From assembly GCF_029167105.1 (NCBI RefSeq), contig NZ_JARFML010000008.1, positions 62,001 to 126,000 on the forward strand: a DNA stretch of 64,000 nucleotides, read 5' to 3'. Shown here piece by piece: positions 51,783-61,048 of this stretch. The notes under the pieces are model-generated. The model searched no databases and had not been told where the DNA came from. It saw nothing but the letters and a program-made list of their open reading frames with translations. The number at the start of each line of letters is the position of its first letter. Within the stretch, counting starts at the first letter, position 1. The DNA comes from Bradyrhizobium yuanmingense (GTDB lineage Bacteria; Pseudomonadota; Alphaproteobacteria; Rhizobiales; Xanthobacteraceae). The position numbers were made by a program, and so were the translations under genes.

Positions 51783-51875
51783 GGCAATTCTGCCTCGTAC
51801 ACGCCGGATTTGTGGGCAGCCCACGGCTGAGCCTGCTATATCGCGGCTGCGAGAGGCGGCGTCAACCCCGTCAGG

Positions 51876-51945
51876 GGGCCCGGGCTTGTCCTTGTTAATT
51901 CAAGCGTTTTCAGGCGCAATCGGTCGGTTTGAAGCGCCCGGGCCC
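51876..51945. repeat. Inverted repeat in the gap between ptmE-like and legH-like genes
   Basis: GGGCCCGGGC (51876-51885) and its exact complement GCCCGGGCCC (51936-51945), 50 bases apart. It lies in the 198-base divergent gap, upstream of legH, and could be an operator pair or an mRNA leader stem. Confidence 0.5.
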
Positions 51946-51980
51946 GGCCGCTAAGATCGGTGCAGCTCAGGGGAATCGCG

Positions 51981-52592
51981 ATGGACGATCTGATCATCAT
52001 CGGCGGCGGCGAACATGCCTTCATGGTCTACGAGGCAGCGCTTCTGTCGGGCCAGTTCAACGTCATCGGTTTCCTCGATCGCCAGCCGGGAACGTTGGGC
52101 GATGCGCGCTATCTCGGAACCGATGATGTCGCGCCGAACTATCCCGATGCCGCTTTCGTGGTCGGGGTCGGAACGATGCAGGCGGGACCCGCGCGCCGGC
52201 AGATGATCGGCCGGCTGCAGCTGACGCGCTGGGCGTCGGTGATTCATCCGCGCGCGTTCGTCTCGCCGTCGGCCACGATCGGTCCGGGCAGCGTCGTCAT
52301 GCCGGGCGCGATCGTCAATGCGCGAAGCATGATCGGCCATCACTGCATCATCAATTCGGGCGCGGTCGTCGAGCACGACGTGCGCATTGGACACTACACC
52401 CACCTCTCGCCGGGAACGGTGGTCGGCGGCGGCGCGGAAATCGGCGACAATTGCTTCGTCGGGCTCGGCAGCCGTGTCCGCGATCACATTTCCATCGGCA
52501 ACGATACGCTGGTCGCGATGGGCTCTGTCGTCACGGGCTCATGGCCGTCCGGCTCGGTGCTGCGCGGGGTTCCTGCCAAGCCTCGCCGCTAG
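51981..52592 (+). CDS. legH: Sugar N-/O-acetyltransferase, NeuD/LegH-type left-handed beta-helix
   Basis: 203 residues. An N-terminal PglD-like Rossmann part ([20 protein letters not shown]) is followed by hexapeptide repeats ([54 protein letters not shown]). His in the HHC and EHD stretches would be catalytic, as in PglD. It N-acetylates the 4-amino nucleotide sugar made by LegC. It is the only plus-strand gene in the cluster, and its TAG shares bases with the stop of the convergent legI gene. GGGGA lies before ATG 51981. Confidence 0.86.
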   Translation: MDDLIIIGGGEHAFMVYEAALLSGQFNVIGFLDRQPGTLGDARYLGTDDVAPNYPDAAFVVGVGTMQAGPARRQMIGRLQLTRWASVIHPRAFVSPSATIGPGSVVMPGAIVNARSMIGHHCIINSGAVVEHDVRIGHYTHLSPGTVVGGGAEIGDNCFVGLGSRVRDHISIGNDTLVAMGSVVTGSWPSGSVLRGVPAKPRR

Positions 52593-53659
52593 ACCGGATC
52601 ATCCGGCTCGAGCGCCCGCGGTGCCGCGGTTCCGATCAGGGACCAATACTCGATCGGCGACCGCCCCGTGCCGGGCCGCTTGGCGGTGATGTCGGCCGGG
52701 CCGATGATCTCGCCGGCCTTCAGTGCGCGTGCCGCCACGATGCTCTTGCGCGCCACCGGCACATTCCCGACCTCGGACTCCCTCGGCGCCTTCACGCCGT
52801 CGCCGAGCGCGGCCTCGACATTGCGGATGGCAGCGACCATCCGCTTGAAATCATCAGGTTCGAGCGAGGCCGCGTGGTCGGGACCGGGCGCATTGCGATC
52901 CAGCGTCAGGTGCTTCTCGATGACGGCCGCGCCGAGCGCGACCGCGGCGACCGAAATCTCGTAACCGTCTGTGTGATCGGAATAGCCGACCGGAAGCTGG
53001 AACGCCGACCGCATCGTCGCCATCGCAGCGAGGTTCACATCGGCGATGGGGCAGGGATATTCGGTCGTGCAATGGAGCAGGCTGACGTGCGGCGCCAGCG
53101 CGGCGCGCGCTGCCGGATCGCGCCACGCCGCGCGGAAAGATGCGAGCCCCGCAGCATCGTTGCGTTGCGCGTAGCCGTGCGCCAACACGCCGAGGGCTTC
53201 CTCGATCTCGCTGAGCGTCGCCATGCCGGTCGAGAGGATCAGCGTCGCACCGGCCCTCGCTGCGGCGTGCAGCAGCGGGGCATTGGTGAGATCGCCCGAC
53301 CCGATCTTGATGCGCGGCAGTTCGAGCGACAGCAGAAAGGCGAGCGAAGCGTCGTCGAACGGTGTCGACAGAAACGCGATGCCGCGCTCCTCGGCGCGCG
53401 CGATCAGCGTATGATGCGCAGCCTGGGGCAGCTCGAGACGTTCCAGCATGGCGAGCTGGCTCTCGGCGGCGTCCGTCGTACGCTGCTGGTAGTCGGCCTT
53501 CTTCGCCGCTCCGCCCGCCAGCGCCTTCGCATTGAAGGTCTGGAACTTGACGATGTCGGCACCGGCATCGGCTGCCGCATCGACCAGGGCTAGTGCCTTG
53601 TCCAGGCTGCCGTCGTGATTGACGCCGGCTTCCGCGATGATCAGCGTGTGTCTCGTCAT
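52589..53659 (-). CDS. legI: N-acylneuraminate/legionaminate synthase (NeuB family) with SAF domain
   Basis: 356 residues. The TIM barrel begins [20 protein letters not shown] and continues [24 protein letters not shown] and EKHLTLDRN are NeuB hallmarks for phosphoenolpyruvate binding and metal contact. A C-terminal SAF domain (about 285-345: [16 protein letters not shown]) is present. It condenses the 6-carbon sugar with phosphoenolpyruvate to a 9-carbon acid. Overlaps legG by four bases (ATGA). Confidence 0.9.
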   Translation of the reverse strand: MTRHTLIIAEAGVNHDGSLDKALALVDAAADAGADIVKFQTFNAKALAGGAAKKADYQQRTTDAAESQLAMLERLELPQAAHHTLIARAEERGIAFLSTPFDDASLAFLLSLELPRIKIGSGDLTNAPLLHAAARAGATLILSTGMATLSEIEEALGVLAHGYAQRNDAAGLASFRAAWRDPAARAALAPHVSLLHCTTEYPCPIADVNLAAMATMRSAFQLPVGYSDHTDGYEISVAAVALGAAVIEKHLTLDRNAPGPDHAASLEPDDFKRMVAAIRNVEAALGDGVKAPRESEVGNVPVARKSIVAARALKAGEIIGPADITAKRPGTGRSPIEYWSLIGTAAPRALEPDDPV

Positions 53660-54834
53660 GGCCGCGCTCCGTTTGCGGGAGCTTCGTAGAAGCCCTTCTT
53701 CAGGAGCTGGCCGAAATCCGGGATGGCCGCGATGATGTCGGCAAAGCGCCGGCTGGAATTGCCGTCGCCATAGGGATTGACGGTGTCCTTGCGGCCGCGC
53801 TGAAGCGCTTGCGAGATCGCCGCGGCGATCGCGCCGCGCTCGGGCGTGGCGTGAAATACCGAATCGGCGCGCTCGCGCCCCTTCTGACGGTCGCCGATAT
53901 CCACCGTCGGAACACCGAATGACGGCGCTTCGAGGATGCCGCTCGACGAATTGCCGATCACGACGTCCACCTGGCTCAACAGGCTGAGATAGCGGAGCTG
54001 CCCGAGCGAGGCGACCGCGATCGTGTTCGGCCGGCCGGCCGCGAAGGCCTTGGTCCGGTCGTTCAGAGCGCGCCCTTCGGCATCGGCATTGGCGAGCGTG
54101 AAGATGAGGCGAAAGCCGGGATCGAGCCTCGACAGCGCCGCGAACAGCTCGTCCAGCTCGGCCACCGAGCGTCCAGCCTCGACCGTCACCGGATGGAACG
54201 TCACGAGCGCATTGCGTTCGCCGAGCGGCATCCCGATCGCGTTGCCGATGTCGTCGCGGTTCATCAGATCGAGATGCTTGGTGGCGTCGATGCCGACCGA
54301 GCCGATGGTGTGGATGCGGATTGGGTGCTCGCCAAGCTGCATCAAGCGCCGCGTCGAGTCCTGATTGCTGGTGAAATGCAGATGCGACATCTTGCTGATG
54401 GCGTGGCGGACGGATTCGTCGACCGCGCCTTCGGTGACGTCGCCGCCGAACAGATGCGCCATCGGCAGCCGCATGAACATCGCGGCCTGGGCGGCCGCGA
54501 ACATCTCGAAGCGGTCGCCGAGCACGACGACGAGATCCGGTTGCAGCCGCGTGAACGCGTCGGCAAAGCCGATCACGCCGAGCCCGACCGATTTTGCAAC
54601 GCCCGCGCCGGTGTCGCTGGCGAGCAGCGTCTCGATGCGCTCGTCGACCTCGAAGCCCTCGTCGCGGATGGCGTTGAAGGTGGAGCCGAACTCGGGCGCG
54701 AGATGCATACCGGTGGCGATGAGCTGGAGCTTCAAGCCTGACGTCTCGCGGATCGCGCGCATCGGCCAGACCAGCAGCCCGAAATCGGCCCGGCTGCCGG
54801 TGACGAAGCAGATCTTTCGCGCGCCGCTATTCAT
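53656..54834 (-). CDS. legG: Hydrolysing UDP/GDP-diacetamido-sugar 2-epimerase (NeuC/LegG family)
   Basis: 392 residues, GT-B-fold epimerase: KICFVTGSRADFGLLVWPMR opening, LVVVLGDRFEMFAAAQAAMF, HLFGGDVTEGAVDESVRHAI and GNSSSGILEAPSFGVPTVD, all typical of hydrolysing epimerases that release the 2-epimerised sugar. Within the cluster it supplies the hexose for LegI. It overlaps legC by eight bases and legI by four. Confidence 0.88.
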   Translation of the reverse strand: MNSGARKICFVTGSRADFGLLVWPMRAIRETSGLKLQLIATGMHLAPEFGSTFNAIRDEGFEVDERIETLLASDTGAGVAKSVGLGVIGFADAFTRLQPDLVVVLGDRFEMFAAAQAAMFMRLPMAHLFGGDVTEGAVDESVRHAISKMSHLHFTSNQDSTRRLMQLGEHPIRIHTIGSVGIDATKHLDLMNRDDIGNAIGMPLGERNALVTFHPVTVEAGRSVAELDELFAALSRLDPGFRLIFTLANADAEGRALNDRTKAFAAGRPNTIAVASLGQLRYLSLLSQVDVVIGNSSSGILEAPSFGVPTVDIGDRQKGRERADSVFHATPERGAIAAAISQALQRGRKDTVNPYGDGNSSRRFADIIAAIPDFGQLLKKGFYEAPANGARP

Positions 54835-56053
54835 CGCGGGCCCTGATGCTGGCGCTGCTCGGCAGGTTGATCAGGCGGCGCTCGATCGACTCGGCGGTGG
54901 CGAGATCGCCGCGCGGGCTGTCCGAGAACATCGGCAGGCGGTGCATCAGGGTCCAGGCCGGCCGCGCGCCGAAGCCGGCTTCGTTCAGCGCCGTCAGCAG
55001 GTCGTCCCGCCGTCCGGCATGGGCCTCGTCGAGCAGGATCGCGTTCAGCCAGTAATTGCTCGTGGTGCCCTCGGGCTCGCGCGAGAAGCTCACGCCGGGA
55101 ACGTCCGCAAAGACGCGCTCATAGGCTGCCGCCAGCCGGCGCTTGCTCGCCAGGAAACCGTCGAGCTGCTCGAGCTGGGCGCAGCCGAGCGCGGCGTTCA
55201 GGTTGGGCAGGCGGTAGTTGAAGCCGATCTCGTCGTGCACGAAGGCCCATTTGTGCGGCAGCTTCGCGGTGGTGGTGAGATGCTTGGCCCGGCGTCCCAG
55301 CTCCTCGTCGTTGGTGAGGATGGCGCCGCCGCCGCCTGTGGTGACGATCTTGTTGCCGTTGAAACTCAGCGCCGCGAGCTGCGCCTGCGATCCGACGGCG
55401 TGACCCTTATAGGTCGAGCCCAAGGATTCCGCGGCGTCCTCCACCAGTGCGATGCCCCAGTCGCGGGCGATCGCGGCGATCTCGTCGAGCTCGACGGGAT
55501 GCCCGAACGTGTGCATCGGCGAGATCGCGGCGATGCGGCGCCCGGTCTCGCGATTGACCGTGCCCTTCGGCGTTCGCTCGGCAATCGTCTCGAGTCGCGC
55601 GGCGAGGGCGCGCGGATCCATGCCGAGCGTGACGAAGGAGCTGTCGACGAAATGCGGCACCGCCCCGCAATAGGCGATCGCGTTCGTGGTCGCGATGAAG
55701 GTCAGCGCCGGCGAGATGACCTCGTCGCCGGGCTCGACGCCGGCGAGGCGGAAGCAGGCGTGCAATGCCGCCGTGCCGTTGACGACGGCGACCGCGCGCC
55801 TGGCGCCGGTCACGTCCTCCAGCATCCGCTCGAAGCGGTCGACGAACGGGCCGACCGAGGAGACGAAAGTGCTCTTGATGCATTCTTCGAGATAGGCGAC
55901 CTCGTTGCCGGCAAACACCGGCTCGTGCAGGCCGAGGATGCCGTTGGGCGTGCCTGCGGCGCGCCGGACGGCATCGACCACGACCTTCGGATCGAAGGTG
56001 CGCGTAGAGAAGTCGGATCTGGTCGCGGCCGTTCCCACAATTGCCTCAGACAT
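54827..56053 (-). CDS. legC: Nucleotide-sugar aminotransferase, DegT/LegC-type
   Basis: 408 residues of the DegT/DnrJ/EryC1 family. Cofactor lysine in SFNGNKIVTTGGGG (about 238), EDAAESLGSTYKG around 208-220 for PLP contact, and a C-terminal VSFSREPEGTTSNYWLNAIL. It aminates C4 of the 4-keto-6-deoxy sugar formed by LegB, using glutamate. Overlaps legB and legG by eight bases each, so the four genes are strictly coupled. Confidence 0.88.
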   Translation of the reverse strand: MSEAIVGTAATRSDFSTRTFDPKVVVDAVRRAAGTPNGILGLHEPVFAGNEVAYLEECIKSTFVSSVGPFVDRFERMLEDVTGARRAVAVVNGTAALHACFRLAGVEPGDEVISPALTFIATTNAIAYCGAVPHFVDSSFVTLGMDPRALAARLETIAERTPKGTVNRETGRRIAAISPMHTFGHPVELDEIAAIARDWGIALVEDAAESLGSTYKGHAVGSQAQLAALSFNGNKIVTTGGGGAILTNDEELGRRAKHLTTTAKLPHKWAFVHDEIGFNYRLPNLNAALGCAQLEQLDGFLASKRRLAAAYERVFADVPGVSFSREPEGTTSNYWLNAILLDEAHAGRRDDLLTALNEAGFGARPAWTLMHRLPMFSDSPRGDLATAESIERRLINLPSSASIRARDE

Positions 56054-57065
56054 TGTAGACGTCCGCCTTGTAGCGGCTGAGATTGACGGGATTGGTGAAC
56101 CAGTTCACCGTCTTCTCGATGCCCTGGCGCATGCCTTCGATCCCGCCGAATTCGGGGGCCCAGCCGAGCTGCTGGCGCGCCCTGGAATTGTCGGCCCAGA
56201 GCCGCTCGACCTCGCTGTTCGCCGGGCGCAGCCGCGCCTCGTCGGTCTCGATCTCGATCGTGGTCCCCATCACGTCGGCGATCATCTGCGCGGTGGCGCC
56301 GACCGAGATCTCGAAGCCGCTGCCGAGATTGATGGTCTGGCCGACGGTCTGCTCGGCCGGTGCGGTGAGTCCTGCGATCAGGCCGCGCGCGGTGTCGGTG
56401 ACGAAGGAGAAATCGCGCGTTGGGCTGACAGCGCCGAGACGAATCCTGCGCTTGCCGGTCGCGATCTGGCTGATGATCGTGGGGATCACCGCACGTGCCG
56501 ATTGCCGCGGTCCATAGGTGTTGAACGGCCTGATCACGACGACCGGCATGTCGAACGAGGCGTGGAACGATAGCGCCATCTGATCGGAGGCAATCTTCGA
56601 GGCCGAGTAGGGCGACTGGCCGACCAGCGGATGGCTCTCCTTGATCGGAACGGTCTGCGCCGTGCCATAGACCTCGCTGGTCGAGGTCTGCACGAAGCGC
56701 CGCACGCCGGCCATGCGCGCGGCCTGGAGCACGTTCACGGTGCCGCGCACATTGGTCTCGACATAGGAATCGGGCGCGACATAGGAGAAGGGAATCGCGA
56801 TCAGCGCCGCCAGGTGCAGCACGTCGGTGCAGCCGCTGGCGGTTGCGATCATGAAATGCGGATCACGGATGTCGCCGGCGACCACCTCCACGGACTTCAT
56901 GATGTCAGCGGGAACGGTGTCCAGCCAGCCCCAGGAGTTGAAGGAGTTGTAATAGACGATCGCCTTGACGCGGGCCCCGGCTTTCACCAGCTCCTCGACG
57001 ACATGCGAACCGATGAAGCCGTCGCTGCCGGTAACGAGGACGCGGGCGTCCCTCAGATCTGCCAT
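56046..57065 (-). CDS. legB: NAD-dependent 4,6-dehydratase (LegB family)
   Basis: 339 residues, extended SDR. GSDGFIGSHVVEELVKAGAR near 13-32 binds NAD, and the active site has TSTSEVYG and YSASK (Tyr and Lys, about 155-159). Retained IRPFNTYGPRQSARAVIPTI is typical of LegB/CapD-like dehydratases. It is the first step of the pathway from GDP- or UDP-GlcNAc. ATG 57065 begins the run legB-legC-legG-legI on the minus strand; the promoter should lie in 57066-57199. Confidence 0.88.
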   Translation of the reverse strand: MADLRDARVLVTGSDGFIGSHVVEELVKAGARVKAIVYYNSFNSWGWLDTVPADIMKSVEVVAGDIRDPHFMIATASGCTDVLHLAALIAIPFSYVAPDSYVETNVRGTVNVLQAARMAGVRRFVQTSTSEVYGTAQTVPIKESHPLVGQSPYSASKIASDQMALSFHASFDMPVVVIRPFNTYGPRQSARAVIPTIISQIATGKRRIRLGAVSPTRDFSFVTDTARGLIAGLTAPAEQTVGQTINLGSGFEISVGATAQMIADVMGTTIEIETDEARLRPANSEVERLWADNSRARQQLGWAPEFGGIEGMRQGIEKTVNWFTNPVNLSRYKADVYNV

Positions 57066-57199
57066 GCCGGACCCCAAATGGCGATTAAGCCAGTCTTCGC
57101 AACAAGATGGCGCTATAGCATACTGGCGGTCGCGCGCAACAGAGCAGCGGTGCGAAAGCTGCCAAATGCCCGGGGATGCAGCAGTTTTTGACGCGCCAT

Positions 57200-58402
57200 T
57201 TAAGTCTTGCCGGCCGCGTTCAGACGCTCTCTCACGAACGCCTCGAGATTGCCGCCCTGGAACAAATGGCCGGGAAGGCCGGCCGCCTGCGCGGCCTCGA
57301 GGTCGCTTGGCTTGTCGCCGATCACCATGCTGCGCGCCATGTCGATGGGGAAACGCTGCGCCAGGTCGGTAATCATGCCCGCGCCCGGCTTGCGACGGTC
57401 GCTGACGCGGCAATAGCGGGCCACGGTTCCCTCGGGATGATCGGGGCAATATTCGAAGGCGTCGATATGCGCGCCGACCAGCGCCATCTGCTCCGCCATC
57501 CAGCGGTGCAGGGTGACGACGTGATGCTCTTCGTAATAGCCGCGCGCGACGCCGGATTGATTGGTGATGACGAAGGCGAAGTAGCCGGCGTCGTTAACGG
57601 CCTTCACGGCCTCGCGTGCCCCGTCGATCCATTCGAGCTTGTGCGTCTCGAATGTGTAGCCGGAATCATGGTTGAGCACGCCGTCGCGGTCGAAGAACAC
57701 GGCGGGCCGCCGCAGCTTGTCGTGCAATTCGCGGTCGGCGCGCGCGAAATCGTCGGGGATGCCGATGTCGATGAAATAGCCGCGATAGGCGGTGCCGCGC
57801 AGCTCGCCGCGCGAGGCAAGGCCGGGAAACACGTCCTGTTCGAGAGAGGCGGGAAGCTTCGCGATATCGGCGAGAACGGACTTGTCGACGACGTAGATCC
57901 CGGCATTGACCGGACCGGTGGCGCCCGCACCCGGGGCGATGAAATCGCGCACCACGTCGCCTTCGAGCGCGACGCGCCCGTAGCGGTCCCCGACGACGCC
58001 GTCGCGCAATGCCATGTGAATCCGACCGTCCCGCGCACGCGCGATCAGATCAAGCAGGTTGAAGTCGAACAGCGAGTCGCCGTTGAGCAGCAGGAAGCGG
58101 TCGTGCAGCAGATCGCGTGCGTTCACGAGCGCGCCGCCGGTACCGAGCGGCTCGGTTTCGCGCGACACCAGGATCTTTGCCCGGCCCCGCGCAGCGCCGG
58201 CGTAGTGGCTCTCGACGAGGTCGGCCTTGTGGCCGGCTAGCAGGAGGATTTCATCGAAGACGTGATAGCGGACGAGTTCATCGATCAGGGTGTCGAGAAA
58301 CGGCCTGCCGCCGATGTCGAGCATCGGTTTCGGCACCGCCTTGGTGCGCGCGCCAAGCCGCGTGCCCAGCCCTCCGACGAGGACGACGGCCTGTCTCAGC
58401 AT
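57200..58402 (-). CDS. Fused sugar-1-phosphate nucleotidyltransferase and HAD phosphatase (HddC-GmhB type)
   Basis: 400 residues. Residues 1-230 are a nucleotidyltransferase (VLVGGLGTRLGARTKAVPKP, LLNGDSLFDF), and residues 235-395 a HAD phosphatase (FFDRDGVLNHDSG near 240, ITNQSGVARG near 283, GDKPSDLEAA near 370). It has the cysteines and histidine of a GmhB zinc loop (CPDHPEG...CRVSDRRKP). The two activities belong to ADP/GDP-D-glycero-manno-heptose supply. Fusing them joins two steps of that path, though hexose substrates are also possible. ATG 58402 has AAGGGA upstream; about 130 bases separate it from legB. Confidence 0.84.
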   Translation of the reverse strand: MLRQAVVLVGGLGTRLGARTKAVPKPMLDIGGRPFLDTLIDELVRYHVFDEILLLAGHKADLVESHYAGAARGRAKILVSRETEPLGTGGALVNARDLLHDRFLLLNGDSLFDFNLLDLIARARDGRIHMALRDGVVGDRYGRVALEGDVVRDFIAPGAGATGPVNAGIYVVDKSVLADIAKLPASLEQDVFPGLASRGELRGTAYRGYFIDIGIPDDFARADRELHDKLRRPAVFFDRDGVLNHDSGYTFETHKLEWIDGAREAVKAVNDAGYFAFVITNQSGVARGYYEEHHVVTLHRWMAEQMALVGAHIDAFEYCPDHPEGTVARYCRVSDRRKPGAGMITDLAQRFPIDMARSMVIGDKPSDLEAAQAAGLPGHLFQGGNLEAFVRERLNAAGKT

Positions 58403-58486
58403 GATTTGTCCCTTCGACACCCTGAATGATGCAGCACAACGCCAATCTGCGGCAATACGCCGGCTAACTCCCGTCTTGTCTTCATA

Positions 58487-60997
58487 TCAGTGCGAACAAG
58501 GAATGCGAACGACGACGGTCTGCCTGTTGGCGAACAGGACTGGAAACGGGCCTGCGCGAAGGGCATCAATGATCGTCGGCTCTATCGGCTCTGCGGGAGG
58601 AAAATAGCCGAGACGCTGGCTGGCCGCGAGATGGGTCCACTCGATCGTGCGGGGTGTGATGATCGCGACGAGGTTCCAGGCATTCTCGCCCGTCTGCAGG
58701 ATGTTCTGGATCGTGGCCTTGGCCTCCTCAGGCGGAATTTCAGGGATCAATGCCGCGGCGACGTCCGAAGGCGGCGGGGCCGCTTTCTGGCCCTGTGCCG
58801 GCGCGGTGCGGATCGATCGCATGATTCCGCTCAGAGCATCGGCCCTTCCCATTTGGAACAAGGCCTCCGCGTTGATGGATCCAACCAGGGGGGCGATCAG
58901 GCTGCAAGTACTTGCAAGCCGCTGATCTCCCTCGGCCGGCTGCAGAATCGTGCGCACGACCGATTTTGCCCGCGTTGCGACCATTTCGTTCACGGTGTCC
59001 AGATTCGAGAACAGATAGGCGGCCGGCGCGCCGGTGGTCGCCCGAACGATGCCCATCGTGTACGGGTCCGAGAGGATGATCCCTTTTCGTAGATTCTGGC
59101 GGAGCCAACGGGCCAATTCGAGCTCGTCGGCGTTGTAGTGTGAGACGATTGTAGTGCGGTCGGGAAGGGGGCCGTAACTGTAGCTCCTATTGATGCCGGA
59201 CAGACCGACCTTATCGATGGCCATTCCCAAGCCCACGATCCCCGCCAGAGCGAAGATGTAGACCCGTCGCGACTGAACCAGGGTCAATAGCGCGAGCGCG
59301 ACGAGCAGCGCGACGCTGGCCAATTCCACCGGTCGCAGGACGGCCTGATAGCCGGCAAAAGGCAGGTCGGTTCGCCAGGGAAAGGCATAGATCAGAATCA
59401 CAAGAGCGCTTGCAAGCAGTGTGACTGCCGCGGCCATCAGGGCCCGCCGATAGCGCGGGAGCGGACTGAAATCGAACAATAACTGACCAAAGACCTCAGT
59501 GGCCGTGATCGTGAACAGCGACAGTATGATCGTGCTGGTGCGATACAGGTACGGGAAGCCGGAGAGTACGGCAAGGCTCAGGCTGCAGCCGGCGATCCAG
59601 GACCACAGGAGTGTCACGAAGCCGTGGTCACGAGGCCCGATCGCACCGGAAGAATTTCGACGGGCGGGTCGGGTCATCCACCACCACGCAATGCCCAGCG
59701 TTGTGCAGATGGACAGGACCGGACCGATCGTCCGGCCGAGCTCGATCGTGGCGACCAGCGGTCCGGAGCCCAGGAACAGCTCTTCACCGCCTTCGATCCT
59801 TCGGCCCAGCATCAATTCCGTAATCGAGGAAAAAGTGTCGTTGGCGCTTATCGAAGGGATGTAGCCGAAGCGCATTCCCGCAACGCAGACGACAATTCCG
59901 AGAATGATGGGGGGTAGCACGAAGGACATAAGCCGCAGCACCGCGATGCTGGGCGATGGCCAGGCAGAAATCATTCTCGCGATCACGAGATACATGAGCC
60001 AGCTGGCCACAACGATCGGAACGAACAGGTAGGAGCCGCGATGTGCAAGCACCATCGTCGCTGGCCAGATGCAACCAAGGAGGAAAACCGCGCCATATCT
60101 TCCGGCGCCGCCCAAAATCCTGAGCAGGAACAGCCCGGCTATGAGCAGAGCAAGCACGAGCGTGTTGTTGTTCAAGACGAACGCGAACAGCAGAGTCGCG
60201 CCCGCGGCAATAGTCAGCAGCAGAACAGATCGGGCCGAGACAGCGTTTGCCTCGCGCGGTGCATTGCTGATCAGCACGCCGAGAAATACGACGCTGCCGA
60301 CGACCGCCAAGCTGCCGTTCGTCATCAGGGCGACAGCATTGGTGGTCGCGGCAAAGAAGAAAGCGATCCATTTCCGGGGCGAGGTGGGATAGACGCCCTG
60401 CACGAAGGCGTAGGACGCCAACAGGAAAAACAGGATCGAGAAGAAGCGATAGGTCCAGGTAAATCTAAGGAGTTCCAGGCCCAGCGTTCCCGCGAGCGCG
60501 CCTGCTACTCCCGAACGAAGATCGACATAGGACTGGGCCGCATACGGATTGATGATACCGCGATCGGCGTACTCTTGTGCAGTCTTCATCCAGTGAACAT
60601 CAGCGCCGATGTCCGCAAATGGAAAGCTGGAAAATGCGCCGAACGACCACCACCATGTCAGCAGCGCGATTGGTAGCGACAGAATGCACCAGGTGGCAGC
60701 CGCGCGCGCCTCATTGGGGCTCGGGCACCAGTTGGGCAATGACCAGGCAAGTCCGAAGCAGGATACGACGACCAATGTCGCGAACTGAAGCCAGATGTCG
60801 GTCACGAATAGCGATAGGGCGCCGAGCAGGATGCCCGTGGCAGAGGCGCCGACGCTAAATCCAAGGACAACGAACTGAGCCTTCGTGAGCCGGCATGCCG
60901 ATACCAGGTTCGCAGGCGCAATGGCCAAGATCGAAAACCCGGTGCCGAGCTGGATCAGGAAGTACAGCAAGGTCAGGACAAAGGTGGTCGTCCACAT
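58487..60997 (-). CDS. Large polytopic membrane protein, possible GT-C glycosyltransferase
   Basis: 836 residues, with about 14-16 membrane helices across the first 620 residues and a soluble C-terminal domain of about 200. The first long loop contains ADIGADVHWMKTAQEYADRG, acidic residues placed like the catalytic loop of GT-C or O-antigen polymerase/ligase enzymes. I do not recognise a named family. The C-domain has HYNADELELARWLRQNLRKG and many Ala/Pro residues. A role in lipid-linked glycan assembly fits the context, but this is inference. Next gene upstream is 51 bases away. Confidence 0.7.
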   Translation of the reverse strand: MWTTTFVLTLLYFLIQLGTGFSILAIAPANLVSACRLTKAQFVVLGFSVGASATGILLGALSLFVTDIWLQFATLVVVSCFGLAWSLPNWCPSPNEARAAATWCILSLPIALLTWWWSFGAFSSFPFADIGADVHWMKTAQEYADRGIINPYAAQSYVDLRSGVAGALAGTLGLELLRFTWTYRFFSILFFLLASYAFVQGVYPTSPRKWIAFFFAATTNAVALMTNGSLAVVGSVVFLGVLISNAPREANAVSARSVLLLTIAAGATLLFAFVLNNNTLVLALLIAGLFLLRILGGAGRYGAVFLLGCIWPATMVLAHRGSYLFVPIVVASWLMYLVIARMISAWPSPSIAVLRLMSFVLPPIILGIVVCVAGMRFGYIPSISANDTFSSITELMLGRRIEGGEELFLGSGPLVATIELGRTIGPVLSICTTLGIAWWWMTRPARRNSSGAIGPRDHGFVTLLWSWIAGCSLSLAVLSGFPYLYRTSTIILSLFTITATEVFGQLLFDFSPLPRYRRALMAAAVTLLASALVILIYAFPWRTDLPFAGYQAVLRPVELASVALLVALALLTLVQSRRVYIFALAGIVGLGMAIDKVGLSGINRSYSYGPLPDRTTIVSHYNADELELARWLRQNLRKGIILSDPYTMGIVRATTGAPAAYLFSNLDTVNEMVATRAKSVVRTILQPAEGDQRLASTCSLIAPLVGSINAEALFQMGRADALSGIMRSIRTAPAQGQKAAPPPSDVAAALIPEIPPEEAKATIQNILQTGENAWNLVAIITPRTIEWTHLAASQRLGYFPPAEPIEPTIIDALRAGPFPVLFANRQTVVVRIPCSH

Positions 60998-61048
60998 CGC
61001 GAGATCTCTAGGATGGGGGCCGTCGTAGCAGCCGAGAATTGGCGATCC

